Source: Gnetum montanum
Lineage: Eukaryota > Streptophyta > Gnetopsida > Gnetales > Gnetaceae
DNA length: 64,000 nt
NCBI GenBank assembly: GCA_015680685.1
Contig: MNCI01011353.1
Coordinates: 59,294-123,293, forward strand
Direction: 5' to 3'
The position numbers and the translations under genes were made by a program. Every line of letters begins with the position of its first letter. The stretch's first letter is position 1. The notes beneath the pieces were generated by a model. The model worked only from the letters and a program-made list of their open reading frames with translations. It made no database searches and was not told the origin of the DNA. Below are positions 23,890-34,800 of this stretch, in pieces.

Positions 23890-24398
23890 AGACCAAAGTG
23901 CTGCAACGCATCGTGGCTGACCTGGAGTTGGACGTCCAGCCGTTTTACGTGAACTGGAGTGGGGAGGTCACCGTGTTCCACGGGCGTCAAATTCTGGTGA
24001 CAGTTGATGTTTTGGCTGCGGCAATTGGTGCCCCTGCAATGGGGGACCGGATTCCCCCAGTTGTGCGATCCTAGGCCATAGCGGCCAATTTCTTTTGTGG
24101 TCCCATCCTTTAGACAACTAGCGGCCACATTCAGGGAATGGCCCTCCCACCCGCGTGGCACGCCGCGACGATGCTAGTGGAGAGTTGCTTCATTCAGTTG
24201 GGCTCACATCACAAACTCAATGGGGTACACTTCATTTTCCTCCAAAGCATGCGCACCGAGACTCCCGTCAACCTCCCCCACTTCCTATGGGAGTCTCTGC
24301 AACGATGGTGCCATGGCAGACACCCTAGGGTAATCTATGCCCTCTGGCAAGCTGGTACCCCAATCTCGCTACTTCGACCGCAGCCTCAACTGGCATAG
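23890..24398 (+). pseudogene. Plant-transposon-protein-like domain in frame behind LINE ORF2
   Basis: The frame that ends the zinc-finger part continues beyond TAG as TKVLQRIVADLELDVQPFY, then VTVFHGRQILVTVDVLAAAI, later WHAATMLVESCF, VNLPHFLWESLQRW and a TAG at 24396-24398. Two further TAG stops (about 24073 and 24112) interrupt it. The pattern (an FxGRQI-type strand, an LAAAIGxP helix, then VNLPxFLxxSL) resembles the putative plant transposon protein domain seen in many retrotransposon extra ORFs. It may be a fusion or a domain captured by the LINE. Family assignment is by pattern only. Confidence 0.5.
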
Positions 24399-25035
24399 GT
24401 CTATTAATAGAGGCAGAGGAGGCATGGTCTCTCGGTGGGGGGTACCATAGTCTCGAACAGGACCTCAGCTATGCCCCCTAGGGACTCTCAAGGTACTAAA
24501 GGCGCATGGGACAAGCTAGGACAGGTCCTGCGGAGGGATGCATCGACTGCAAATGATGGACCCAAAGACAACACGGGGGGCAACTTCCTCACAATCTGCT
24601 ACTTCCCCTATAATCATACAGCCAGACACTGCTATGGATCGAAAACATTATCAGAGACCACATGACAGGCATTGCCTAGATAATTGAGAAAAATAGACAT
24701 TGCCTAACGACAGGCCAAGGAGAGCCGGTTTCAAGACTTCAAGCCTCCGAAGAGAGTCGGGGCTCCAACCACAACCCCCACAAAAGCCTCTAGCGAGGGG
24801 GCAGGGGGCGGCTGGGACATGCCCGAATTGGTCAGAAGCTCTAGTTAAGGGTTTGGGAATGGGGCATACTACTTGCTTGAGGTGATGCCCTGCGGTGAGT
24901 GGGTTCGCAGGGGACCGGGGTTCGGGTCCTCCATCGGTGTGGGGCCAGTAGCTCTGGCCTGCGCTGTACTGATGTATAGCCTTCTTTTTGGGAATAACAA
25001 TTTGCTCGATTTTTCCCAAAAAAAGTAAAATAAAA
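24399..25035 (+). other. LINE 3' untranslated region and A-rich tail
   Basis: GC-rich, without a convincing domain (76- and 61-codon frames read as chance). It ends with CCCAAAAAAAGTAAAATAAA near 25014-25034, after which the sequence becomes AT-rich again. Confidence 0.6.
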
Positions 25036-25302
25036 TAAATTTTAAAAAGATATTTTCACAAAGACATTAAACAATAAACAAAGATTGGATTATATATTTA
25101 AGAACATTGTTAGGTGTGACTTACTACCCGGAAGCTCCTAGAACTGTACTTATTTCCCTAGTGTTGGATAGACTAACATTTTTATATGTATTCAGGAATT
25201 ATCGGTAAGCACTTCTGCAAAGGGAGGTAAACATTCTGAGCAAGAACATTGATACGTTGTTTGGTTATTTATTCAGGGAGCATTCTTTCTCTACTATTTG
25301 TG

Positions 25303-25424
25303 CTTGTTTACTCATTTTCTTGTAATGGTTTCTCCGTTTGCTGTCATTCCTTGTGAGAAAATTCTTGTTTACTCATTTTCTTGTAATGGTTTCTCCGTTT
25401 GCTGTCATTCCTTGTGAGAAAATT
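25303..25424. repeat. Perfect tandem duplication, 61-bp unit
   Basis: Units 25303-25363 and 25364-25424 appear identical base for base (starting CTTGTTTACTCATTTTC), so the duplication is recent compared with the surrounding decay. Confidence 0.92.
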
Positions 25425-26181
25425 CTTGTTTGTTGTGCTTGTATTTTGGTCAACTTTATCTTTTTCTTCTAAAAAGAGGGACTAGTTTCTGTATTCTATG
25501 CAGTTTTGGCGGAAAAATGTGCCTGACAATATTTGTTTGTTTGTTTTTTCTCCTTTTTTGAAATGTGCTGTGTTGATTGTACGTGATTGAATGGGTTGAT
25601 TCTATGAGACATGATTATTTAAGTTTAATTTAACGATTATGTTTATGATGAATCTCTATGTGTTCTACTTCTCTGGATTTGCTGTCACAATGCTGTTTAT
25701 TTGCTCATCCCCTCTTATTCATTGTTTTTACTGTTTTTGATTTCTCTCGTCCTTCCTTTCCTGTCAATAACGAAAACGGGGAGATTTTGGTGACGAGATT
25801 CAGGTTGTTGGTTTTGGGCTCATCGGAGCATTCATTTTTCTTATCTGCGGGAACGGAAACTTGCTTCACCCAAACTTTGGGATTCTATATTTTCAGCGAT
25901 ATTATATTCGGGAATCTTAATTTCCCTGAGTTTGATTTTCTTAAGTAATGTTTTTCCCAATGTTGAAAAAGTAAAGTTTTGCTTCTCTTGGTATCTGCGG
26001 AAAACTTTCCTGAAGGTAACTCTTTTTGTCGGTTCTGTTCTGGGGTTAGTAGTAGTGGTGCACCTTTAGGCTTGTTAGTTACGTCACATTTGCCTTTTTA
26101 TGTGTGGATACAGGTTGTACGACACTTTTTCGTCCTAGTCGAAGTGTTGTTCTGGACTATGGTGGTAGTGGAACACTTCTT

Positions 26182-26259
26182 GGAGTTCGTTGGATCACAC
26201 TTGGTGGGAGGAGGTTGTTTGGAGTTCGTTGGATCATACTTGGTGGGAGGAGGTTGTTC
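26182..26259. repeat. Tandem duplication, 39-bp unit
   Basis: Two near-identical units (GGAGTTCGTTGGATCA..., then GGTGGGAGGAGGTTGTT) at about 26182-26220 and 26221-26259, differing at a couple of bases. On the minus strand this gives PPPTKYDPTNSK / PPPTKCDPTNSK, but no gene is recognised there. Confidence 0.85.
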
Positions 26260-28322
26260 GGTCACATCAACTCTGTTCTGTGAGTATAGAAATTGTGCAG
26301 ACACTTTTATTATCTTGATCAGTGTTGGGAAATATGTAAGATCCTCAGGATAAATTTGAGTTTGATACCTAAATCTATTAATTTTTTTCTAAAAACAAAA
26401 TTTATAATAAAAGTTATGCCAAGTGGAATCGGATATACCAAATTTTTCATCGGGTGATATATTGGAGACCTAGAAAACTATGATCATGTCCAAAAAGTAA
26501 GAAAAATTGTCTGTTACCATCTTTCAAACAAGAATTACGGCCGCATACGCAACCCAACAGGAGCATAGCATGAAAAGGCGAGAATGTCAGAATGTAAATG
26601 CAGAGGAGATGCTCCGTCATGGGGCAATCAGAAGGGACTGTGGAGGGATGGAGATGCTACGCTATCATCGGTGTGTCTACCAATGAAGGACAGTTCATTT
26701 TTTAAGTTGTCTCTGACTCCTCTGAGGAAAATGAAATGAGGATAGCCACCGTAGATTTGCTTATGCAATTAGAGTGTTGCTTGCTTGATTAACTCAATGT
26801 TAAATTACATTGGATACTAATAAGTCTATAATCATGAATTTATTACGACTGAGCTCACAATTCAGTTCTAAGCAGTGTTTAAAAACGTTGAGATGTTTTT
26901 TTAAGAATCATGATAAATCAGTAGGTTTCGAAGAAGACTAGTATTTAAAAGTCTGCAAAATCATCTTTCGAATTATTGATTTCTTTCTAAAAAGTTAATT
27001 ATAAAAATAAGGTTTCAAATTTCTAATCCAGCTACTAATGGTTATAAAACTAAAGTATAGCTCTACGTTATATTTTATAAAATCCTGATATTTCACGTAC
27101 GGTAGGATGGATTCAATTATGAGTTAAGATTTCTGGTGTTGGCTCTACCGAGAGAAGTCCCTGTCCTTATCCCTATGGAGAGTGGAGAGTAAGAGACAGA
27201 GGCAGAAACATTGTTACCTTGTAAAATAAAATCTATTTCCCGTCATCATTACTGAGATGAAGCGTGGGGCTAATGTAGAGGCGTTGCTTGCATGATTCAT
27301 CCCCGTGCAGGGGGAGAAGAATGGCCAGATTGAGCAGGCGGATTAAACTGTTAGTCCAGTGGTAGCCGGTAGTTATTATATTAAGAGCTGGTTATGTGCG
27401 ACTTTATTAAGGTTTAGTCTTGCAATTTTGCCATTTTGATGACTGGCAATGGAAGTTTTCAGAATATTTTCTATTTTTATTTAAAATAAGCCCATTGATT
27501 TAAAGCTGTTGGTGTAGGTATTTTTTGTATTTGATTCAGAATGCAACTACGGTATTCAATAATAAATTAAAATCGTACTTTGTTGGCTCGAGCAGAGGGT
27601 AGAAAACTGAGAAAAGAATTTTCGGGATTATAATGAAGAGGGCGAGGATGAGAGATTTGGGGATTTTTCTTGAGGAAATTCCACAGCTTAGATCAGAAGA
27701 GATTTAGGTATTTTAATCTCTATTTCGCCCACTCGTGTAGCCGTGTCAGACACCAAGATCATATCTGTGGATCTTAATCTAAAGGTTTTGCAGGTAATGT
27801 ATGACCCATTTCCAATAATATATTCTGATTTTCTATTAGCCTTTCTAACTCACAATTTCGGAACCACCACTGCAGTAATATTGCATATGAACATATGATG
27901 GATTAAGTTGCAGAACATGCTTTTTACATCTATTTCTTTAGATTGGGCAGTGAAAGACCGGTATCCTTTGTAACACAGCATCGGTTATCTTTAACAAATT
28001 TCGATTTTAAGGTATTCAAGTCTCTTTGTTGTAGCAATATCATGTATTGTAACATGACCATTGCTTATATTAGCCGCAGTTATTTAGCAGGACGGACTTT
28101 GCAACCGCTTGTTTCTTCTCTGCTTCTGTATGCCATGTCAGAGAACTACCTTTGCAATCCAGTTGTGTCACCAAGCAGGTTCTTTTCTCATTTTTCAAGG
28201 CTATAACTAGATGGAGAATGGAGAATATAATAGAATGTAGAATCTCTATGTCCGTTTCGTAGTTACTATGTAATATGAATAGTAATTGGATTATCTCATT
28301 ATCTGAGCTCTGTCCACAGGTA

Positions 28323-30213
28323 TCATGGTAATGAAATATTGAAGTCGCTGGAGTCCCAGATAGCTAATGGCTGCTGATCGTCGGTCCAACCATCAGCCCA
28401 GCAGTTGTATCCTAGTTGTTGATGTTGATGATGCTGTTGGAGACTTTCCATTAACCCGGGAATTTCGTTTCCATTTTCAGTTGTATGGTTTTCATGTAAT
28501 AATTCTGCAACATTGTTGCCATGGTTTTCTGCATGAGAAGGCGCAGCAGGCTGCTGTTGTGGCTGACGTGAAGACATTTCATGACCACTGCTCAGCGGCT
28601 GATGTCTGGGTTTTAAGAAACGATTCCAGAAGTTCTTGATCTGGTTGTCGGTTCTCCCTGGTAAGAGTTCAGCAATCTTGCACCACCTGTATCATAGAAA
28701 GAATTATGCTGCATGTGCATCTCTGCTACCAATTTCTCAGACATGTTCCATCAACTTTTTGACCAAGTAGATAAACCTTTCAGATTTGTAGTCTTACTGA
28801 CATCTTTCGTAAAATAGAAGATAAACAGAAATGTTAAGCAATTTTGTTAGGGTTCTAAGTAAGTAAACTGTGGAAAGTAAACGGGGCTGGGCAGATAGTC
28901 AGGTATTTACCTGTACGTGATCAAAAAGACAAGAAGAGGCAAATCGGAAGAGGAAATTAGATAAGATGTAAACAAGTAATCATTAAAGATTAAACTGGGC
29001 AAAAATGAGATGTAAAGACTATACTCTATACCAATATTGGATCATTTCCAGTTTAAAGGGTCATGAAATCCATTGAGTCCGCAGGTTTTCACAATTGGAA
29101 AAATGGGCAACTGCGGACCATTTGACCAGGTGTCTGGATAATTAATGGCGAACCAAATAGGACACTGCAACCCCGATATCCCAGTTTGCCAGGGAAAAAC
29201 TGAAAAACAGTTTAAAAACCATAGATTTTTTATTAAAAATAAAGGCTTTAATTTTATGGGGCCGATTTTGGGGTAGCGATTCATCGTTACAGCGACGATG
29301 ATTCGCCAAAGACGCCATTCATGGGTCTAAACCAGTGTTACGAGTGCTCGCAGAAAGTGTCGAGCTTTTTCTGCAGCCTAATAACCTGCGGGTCACAATT
29401 TTATCATGTTTTAGCCATGTCAAGGGGTGAAAATCTTTTTTTTTTTTTTTTTTAGCCATGTTGACTCTGATGCCGGGTCCGATCTACCTGCCCAGTCGGG
29501 GTTCAATTTTCGAAAAAAATCCAAGTGACTCGTAGAGTCCGAGTCTAGCAAAAGTAGACTAAACCACAGTGACAGTGCCTGAAAGGCTGAAACTGACAGT
29601 GCATACTATCTACAGAAACAGAGATAAGACTATAGGAGTAAGATGTATTGCTGTTAGATGCCTTTGCTACAATACCATTGGTGAAATTGGTATTAGTTTA
29701 GTTGTTATAAACTTAAATTTAACTTTGCAAATCAGGGCAGCAGATACAGAAATTGAACCTCACGCTCAATTAGGCAGAAAGCAGACGAGACGGGTGGAGA
29801 GAAAAAGCAGACGAGACGGGTGGAGAGAAAGAGAGGCATATATACCTGTTGCCAAGGATGGACTGTATATGAACGATGACAGCAATTTCTGCTGACGAGA
29901 AGTCGTGAGTTCGAAGTCCCGGTCTAAGGTAGTTGAGCCATCTGAGCCTGCAACTTTTGCCACATCTGTGCAGGCCTGTTGCAGCAGAAAAGCTATTAAT
30001 GTGTCATCCATGAAACAACATAATATAACAAAGACCCAAATTAAAAATGGGAGTTAGCATTAAGATTGAACTATTGCCTGCCAAGGAGGGCACTAATCCC
30101 CAACAAACAATTCCGTGTTTGTTGATGTGCGTTCTGAGCTTCTTGTCCTCTTCAGGACTCCATCTGCCTTTCCTGACACTCGTTTTGTTTTTGCAGCAAC
30201 TGTTGCAGGGCAT
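28323..30213 (-). CDS. R2R3-MYB transcription factor, three exons
   Basis: Exon 1 is 30213-30078 (136 nt), exon 2 29975-29846 (130 nt, the classic R2R3-MYB exon-2 length), exon 3 28686-28323 (364 nt): 630 nt, about 209 residues plus TGA. R2 (residues 15-65) has Trp at 18, 38 and 58 (19 residues apart) with CGKSCRLRWLNYLRPGL. R3 (66-115) has Phe71, Trp90 and Trp109 (18 apart) with LPGRTDNQIKNFWN. Residues 111-209 are Gln/His-rich (QQQPAAP, QQHHQHQQ) and end in an acidic WDSSDFN segment, a likely activation region. Intron 1 (30077-29976, 102 bp) begins GC, not GT (CAG/GCAATAG), and ends AACAG. Intron 2 (29845-28687) is GT...ACAG and holds a run of about 20 T. The start is ATG 30213, two codons inside an upstream TTG. 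The protein should bind DNA in the nucleus. The RPGL variant recalls the LAF1/MYB18 type, but the subgroup is uncertain. The frame is uninterrupted, so the gene is probably functional. Confidence 0.9.
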
Positions 30214-30280
30214 TCTCAATTCTTTGACTTGGCTTCTTCTTCTCCCCGTCTATAAGGTATCCCTGAAACCTAGGGCTAGT

Positions 30281-30290
30281 TTATATTAAA
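30281..30290 (-). promoter_or_regulatory. Possible TATA box of the MYB gene
   Basis: The minus strand reads TTTAATATAA about 70 bp upstream of the MYB ATG, which would give a short 5' untranslated region of about 40 nt. This is positional inference only. Confidence 0.35.
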
Positions 30291-30330
30291 TCATGGACGG
30301 CATTACATTTATATGGACTTTTCTATCCAA

Positions 30331-30398
30331 GGTTTAACCTATGATAAAGTCATAAAACCGGACGGGTTTAACCTATGATAAAGTCATAAAACCTTGAT
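30331..30398. repeat. Tandem duplication, 34-bp unit
   Basis: GGTTTAACCTATGATAAAGT followed by CATAAAACC occurs twice, at 30331 and 30365, in the MYB upstream region. Confidence 0.85.
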
Positions 30399-31350
30399 TT
30401 TCGATTTTAGTACTGTCTTAGGCGACGCATGCTATGATGCTGGATTAGGTAAAATGACTGATGAAATCCTATTCAATGATGTTCTTTCACCTTTTCTCTT
30501 TTTCCAAATAATTCAAAGTTCTGTCCAGCCATCGTGAAATTATTCAGTGGCACTGTGGAGTAAATGTTGACGGATGGAGAAGCATACGGTTACAGCAGAG
30601 GCAATAATTTTAAGGTCCGTTACCGATAATGTCGCATTCAATTGTTGGGCAGCTTGTCGCTCGCTTATTCTGCAATCCTGAGCACATATGCCTGTCCTCT
30701 TATAAAAAGAGCATTCAATGTCTGTCCTCTTACGAAAGGAATTTGGTACAGTAAATACGTTTTGACGCATCCGACACTCAAACAAAACATCCCGGAAAAA
30801 TATCATTTGAAGTCAGTAACACAATGATTGAGAAATCTGCCACTCAGCAATGGCTTCCGACCGAAATCGGATAGGAATTATTTTTTTTATTTTATTGATC
30901 CGATTTTTGTGTTCCGCTAAATCGCGATTGATCGCTGTCGTAACTAACAACTTTTTATAAAAGCTTCTTTTATCAATTTATAGGTTTTATGGGCGATTTA
31001 TCGATAAATTCTGGGAAGTTACCGAAAAACTTTATCCCTTCTCCATCTAAAATTTAGATATCGGACTTATGAATACGGAAATTTCAAAAACAAATATTTT
31101 GGAAACCGTTAGGATTATCCTGACAAGAATTATCCTGACAAAACTCCCACAACAGTAGATCATATATAGAAGATGAAGATGAAGAACAACCACAAATGAT
31201 GAGACAGAAATAAAACATGATCAATGCCTCAAATACTATCAATTAAAGGAACTTGATAAGGAAGAGTACAACATGATGATAAATTTTTTATGCATATTCA
31301 AGCTGATTTTGATTTTGATAAAGCACTCATTGAGGGGGTAGATTGTTTTA

Positions 31351-31454
31351 AGGAGTATACTAATAGTCAACAAATTTATGATGTTCCCTGAATGACCAAA
31401 GAAGGAGTATACTAATAGTCAAATTTATGATGTTCCTGGATGACCAAAGAAGAA
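31351..31454. repeat. Tandem duplication, 52-bp unit
   Basis: AGGAGTATACTAATAGTCAA starts units at 31351 and 31403. The second unit has lost three bases and gained one relative to the first. Confidence 0.8.
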
Positions 31455-31875
31455 AACAAAACCTTAAAGACTCTCTACAAAAGTTTGTTATTTAAATTTA
31501 GATATGTTTTAGTTTGGATTGTTTTTATGAGTTTGTTATTTAGATTGAAATATATTTTAATATTTAAAGACTTTATAAAACACTAAAAATAAGGATTCAT
31601 TATGGTAGTTTTCCCCTTATTTGCTTTACAAGTGATGTGTAAGTTAATTTTAACTTGAAAATATATTTTTTAAACATGTTAATCATTATAGTATTCATAA
31701 AAAATAAAATATAAAATAAATTTTCTGTAAAATTATTTTTAAAATATTTTTATAACTTTTATAATTTAGTTGGATTTGATATCCAATTTTTACAGATTTT
31801 AAATACGATTTTTCTGATCGATTTCTGTGAACGGTCCCCGATTTTCCCATCCCATCCAATTTTCAAACTATGATT

Positions 31876-32085
31876 AGACCGAAGAACATTTAGATTACAC
31901 AAATCAAAGGTCGTATTCAGGCATTCTAAATTTTCAAACCGAAGAACTTTAAGATTACGCGAATCAAAGGTCGTATTCAAGCATTCTAAATGTGCCTCAC
32001 ACAGCTGGGATATTTTACTGTTTCAGGGTTTGTATTATACTGTTTTAGATTACGCGAATCAAAGGTCGTATGCAAGCATTCTAAA
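31876..32085. repeat. Three spaced copies of an approximately 40-bp repeat
   Basis: AGATTACGCGAATCAAAGG, followed by TCGTATTCAAGCATTCTAAAT, occurs near 31892, 31951 and 32045 with few changes (first copy ACACAAATC). The first two copies also share the preceding ACCGAAGAAC. A TACTGTTTCAGGGTTCGTAT unit is interleaved (about 32019, 32137). Confidence 0.8.
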
Positions 32086-32679
32086 TGTGCGCCGGCATTT
32101 CTGTAACCGTAGAACTCTTAAAATAACTATATTTCACTGTTTCAGGGTTCGTATTATACTGTTTCAGGGTAAATCCAAACCGTTCATCAAACTAACCTTC
32201 ATATCGAACCTGATTCTGTAAATGATTTTTTTTTTCATATAAGATGAAATATTATCACTGGTAAATGTTATTATCAAGCGTTAATAAATATTATCGTCCC
32301 CATGAATTTCAATAATGTCAGGGTTGATTTCATCAACTTTTGCAAGTCCTAATCGCCATTTGCTAACGTTAACAGCCATTTATCAATGTTTCATATCTCC
32401 GATTTCAGCAAGTATATATAGTTAACTGATATAATGCATTTATCCCTGTTTGATATTTTTAATTTCAGAAAATCCATATATATATTTTTAATGTATAGAA
32501 ATAATAATATCTGCTATTTAAAAACTTTACAAACAGGTATGATATGTAGTTTATAAATAGGCAAGAAAAATTTTATATAATAGTTTTATTAGTATTGAAC
32601 AAGTATGTTGTTTCTCTCTTACTGTATATGGGCTTTTTATTGATGAACATGAAGAGTGAATGCAAAAAATAACTCAATT

Positions 32680-33730
32680 TGCAATTACAATTGAAAGTCA
32701 TGTCACACTCTTACCCTATAGTAATGATATTGACCTAAATTCAAATTCAATGGAAGAATTCTAGCAAATGCTTAATACTCTTGATGACTTTTGTCATATT
32801 CAAGAATGAAAGTTAATATCTAAAAAACAAAAATCATGATTTATGTCTTTACCTCGAATGATTGTGTAAATCTTAATAGGACAACTGTATTACTCAAAGA
32901 GTTGCAAGTAATAAGAAGACCTTATTTAATTTAAATAACAAATATAAGAAGCAAAGTATTCTAGCTTGTGATATCTGAAAATAACTTTATCATATCATTG
33001 TTCTACCTATTATTCTTTATGCATGTGTTGTATTGAGTTCTACTTTATCATATAAATAGAAGAAGTTCAAAAGCTTTTTCTACTCAATGAATTTTTAGCA
33101 AAGACACAAACACAATATGATATTAGGCTTCTTAAAACAAAGATGATGTCTTTAGGGGTTGAGCTATTTGTTAGTTTATAATATATACTCATAATTTTTT
33201 TGCATATTTATTGGATAAATATTCTAATAAAATGATGATGAAAACCCATGATAAAGGTTGGCTTCATGAGGGAATTCTCTAGTAAATGGAATATTCAAGA
33301 TTATATTATCTATTCTAATCCTAACTATGCAATTTAATAAAATAAGTAGTATTTCAAAAACTTTGAGAAAATTTAGAAGGAAAAAACATTTCTATTTGAA
33401 TAGTATCAAGGGAAGGCTTAATTCAAAGATAAATGATTTATATACTACTATCCCTCATCATTTATAATGCATAATTAGCAAAGCACAAGTGGGATCTCAT
33501 CATGTGAGAATTGAAATAAGTATATGACTTAAAGTTCCTTGTGAAAAATAAATATGCCAATTGTGTAATACAAATAACATTGAAAATAAATACTACATTT
33601 TCCTATAATGTTTTACATTGGAGCACATTATACATAGATGAGATATTATAGTTGCAAATTTAGTTAATTTGTTTGAAATGTTACCAAGAATGCTAGTAAT
33701 TCTCTTAATTATGTTTTCAAAACTTATAAC
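32680..33730 (+). pseudogene. LINE C-terminal remnant
   Basis: Across many frame changes the plus strand reads NLNRTTVLLKELQVI, VLPIILYACVVLSSTLSYK, KKFKSFF, KAQVGSHHVRIEI, ICQLCNTNNIEN and a following CFTLEHI. These match the end of plant non-LTR ORF2 proteins: a K-T-K segment, PILLYGCE, a Ser-His-x-L-R-I-E helix, then a CxxC...VEDExHFLLxCP finger. The LTR of copy A is inserted immediately downstream, at 33753. Dead and AT-rich. Confidence 0.65.
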
Positions 33731-33752
33731 ATATATATTTCTATATCCATAG

Positions 33753-34613
33753 TGATGAGTGGCTACGTACCCCTACACCCAACCATATAAATATGAGCAT
33801 TCACGCATGATCTGGTCGAACTTTGCAGATGGACTAGTTGTGGTATCTAGATAGTTACATGTTGATCGCAGTTCAATGTCTTCCCACCTAGACTAGTATT
33901 CGCTTATCATGTATGGTTTAGTCCAGAGTGAGGTGTATGATATGATTTCTAACACTAGGTTACTCCTAGAAACAATGGAAAACAATCTTGATTAAACTAA
34001 TAAGCAATAGAAAATAGAGTCTAAGCTAGCCTAAGTGCGATGAGCATCTATCCTTAATCATCTGTATGCATCTTGAACCTCATGTACTACTTCTGGGATT
34101 ACCAAGCACACATTAGTTGAGCACTCCTAAATACGCTATTGGGTTACCAAGTAGTTATACATCAATGTTCGTGATTAAGTTGTACTCATTCCACATTTAA
34201 CAATAGGAATAGTAAATTCCAATAAAGAAATATTAACTAAGAAAATAATAAATAACAATAACAATTAAATAATTAAAAGACTAACTGAATGTTGTAATGA
34301 TAGAGTAATCTCAATCTTTATTGTCTATCATGTGCATGTCTAAGTACATCACACTCAAATAAAGGTTCTGTACAATTACAATCATCACACTACGAGCATG
34401 CACTGGGGAAAGAACTGAAATGAATTCAAAATTGACAAAAAGACTCTACACCTACACTTACTAACTCCCCCCTTCATGTGTGCCTGAATGTCGTATTTAT
34501 AGGCTTACACGGGAACCACAATATCGTGTATTCGATATCGTTATCCAGGCTGCGATATTGCATACCCAACATCAATGATCTGATATTGAGGCTTGGCAAA
34601 ACATGATTCATCA
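33753..34613 (-). repeat. Copy A: 3' LTR
   Basis: 861 bp from TGATGAG to TTCATCA. Minus orientation is set by the TATA box (34501-34494) and AATAAA (34322-34317). The U3, which adjoins the polypurine tract, carries ATATCG-type inverted repeats (34515-34600). The U5 end shares blocks with copies C, D, E and F (ACCC.TACACCCAACCATA near 33770-33785). The bases outside the LTR are CATAG (33748-33752), the candidate target site. The matching 5' LTR on the right is not found in the window. Confidence 0.85.
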
Positions 34614-34622
34614 AACCCCCAT
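34614..34622 (-). promoter_or_regulatory. Copy A polypurine tract
   Basis: The minus strand reads ATGGGGGTT directly before the LTR's TGATGAA. The equivalents are GTGGAGGTA in B and ATGGAGGTA in C. A conserved CGAGGACAAG lies about 25 bp upstream, a feature common near the 3' end of plant gypsy elements. Confidence 0.75.
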
Positions 34623-34800
34623 GATTGAATAACAACTTGTCCTCGAGTTAGACAAAATAAGAACAAGTTTGATTGATTATACAATGGATAGGTATGGGAT
34701 TATTTGTCTAACTAGGAATTACTCATTCCGTAGTGTGGAATTGAACAAAACAAAATTGGGACACATACATGAAATTGTCAAAAGATAAAATTTATTGGAC

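Larger units (their letters stand above)
21245..25035 (+). mobile_element. 5'-truncated L1-type LINE
   Basis: A block of conspicuously higher G+C than the AT-rich flanks on both sides. It begins inside the endonuclease domain, continues through reverse transcriptase, a C-terminal zinc-finger-like region and an unusual extra domain, then a 3' untranslated part, and ends in an A-rich tail (about 25015-25035). The missing 5' end and A-rich 3' end fit target-primed insertion. A target duplication is not certain; AAAAAGA occurs near both ends but is too simple to prove it. Premature stops are mostly TAG. Confidence 0.85.
25036..28322. other. Less repetitive DNA 3' of the MYB gene
   Basis: No mobile-element domain is visible here. 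Open frames at 25658-25948, 25979-26353 and 27943-28206 are not recognised. A short stretch at 27700-27795 reads without stops and ends in CAG/GTAATG, resembling an exon end, but I find no partner exon. The first part nearest 28322 probably includes the MYB 3' untranslated region. Confidence 0.35.
30399..32679. other. AT-rich region upstream of MYB with local duplications
   Basis: No gene recognised. Holds the two repeat clusters listed separately. GATCGATTT-like and CGATTT-rich stretches near 30890-31050 and 31780-31850 may be related to each other but are too short to name. Confidence 0.35.

Noticed and set aside
24919-24929. GGTTCGGGTCC, resembling a tRNA/SINE B box, in the LINE 3' untranslated region
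   Set aside because: No convincing A box at the right distance and no cloverleaf; it lies inside the LINE tail, so a tRNA or SINE call is not supported.
26098-26304. Minus-strand frame with Pro/Thr/Asn repeats (PPPTKYDPTNSK)
   Set aside because: Arises from a 39-bp tandem duplication, without start context, domain or splice partner.
28367-28639. 90-codon plus-strand frame
   Set aside because: Shadow of MYB exon 3 on the other strand.
29905-29925. GAGTTCGAAGTCCC, also B-box-like
   Set aside because: It is coding sequence of MYB exon 2 read on the opposite strand.
30004-30219. Single 71-codon frame starting two codons upstream of the MYB ATG
   Set aside because: Its first codon is TTG, and its tail after PSLAG is intron 1; the true start is ATG 30213 and the frame continues in exon 2.
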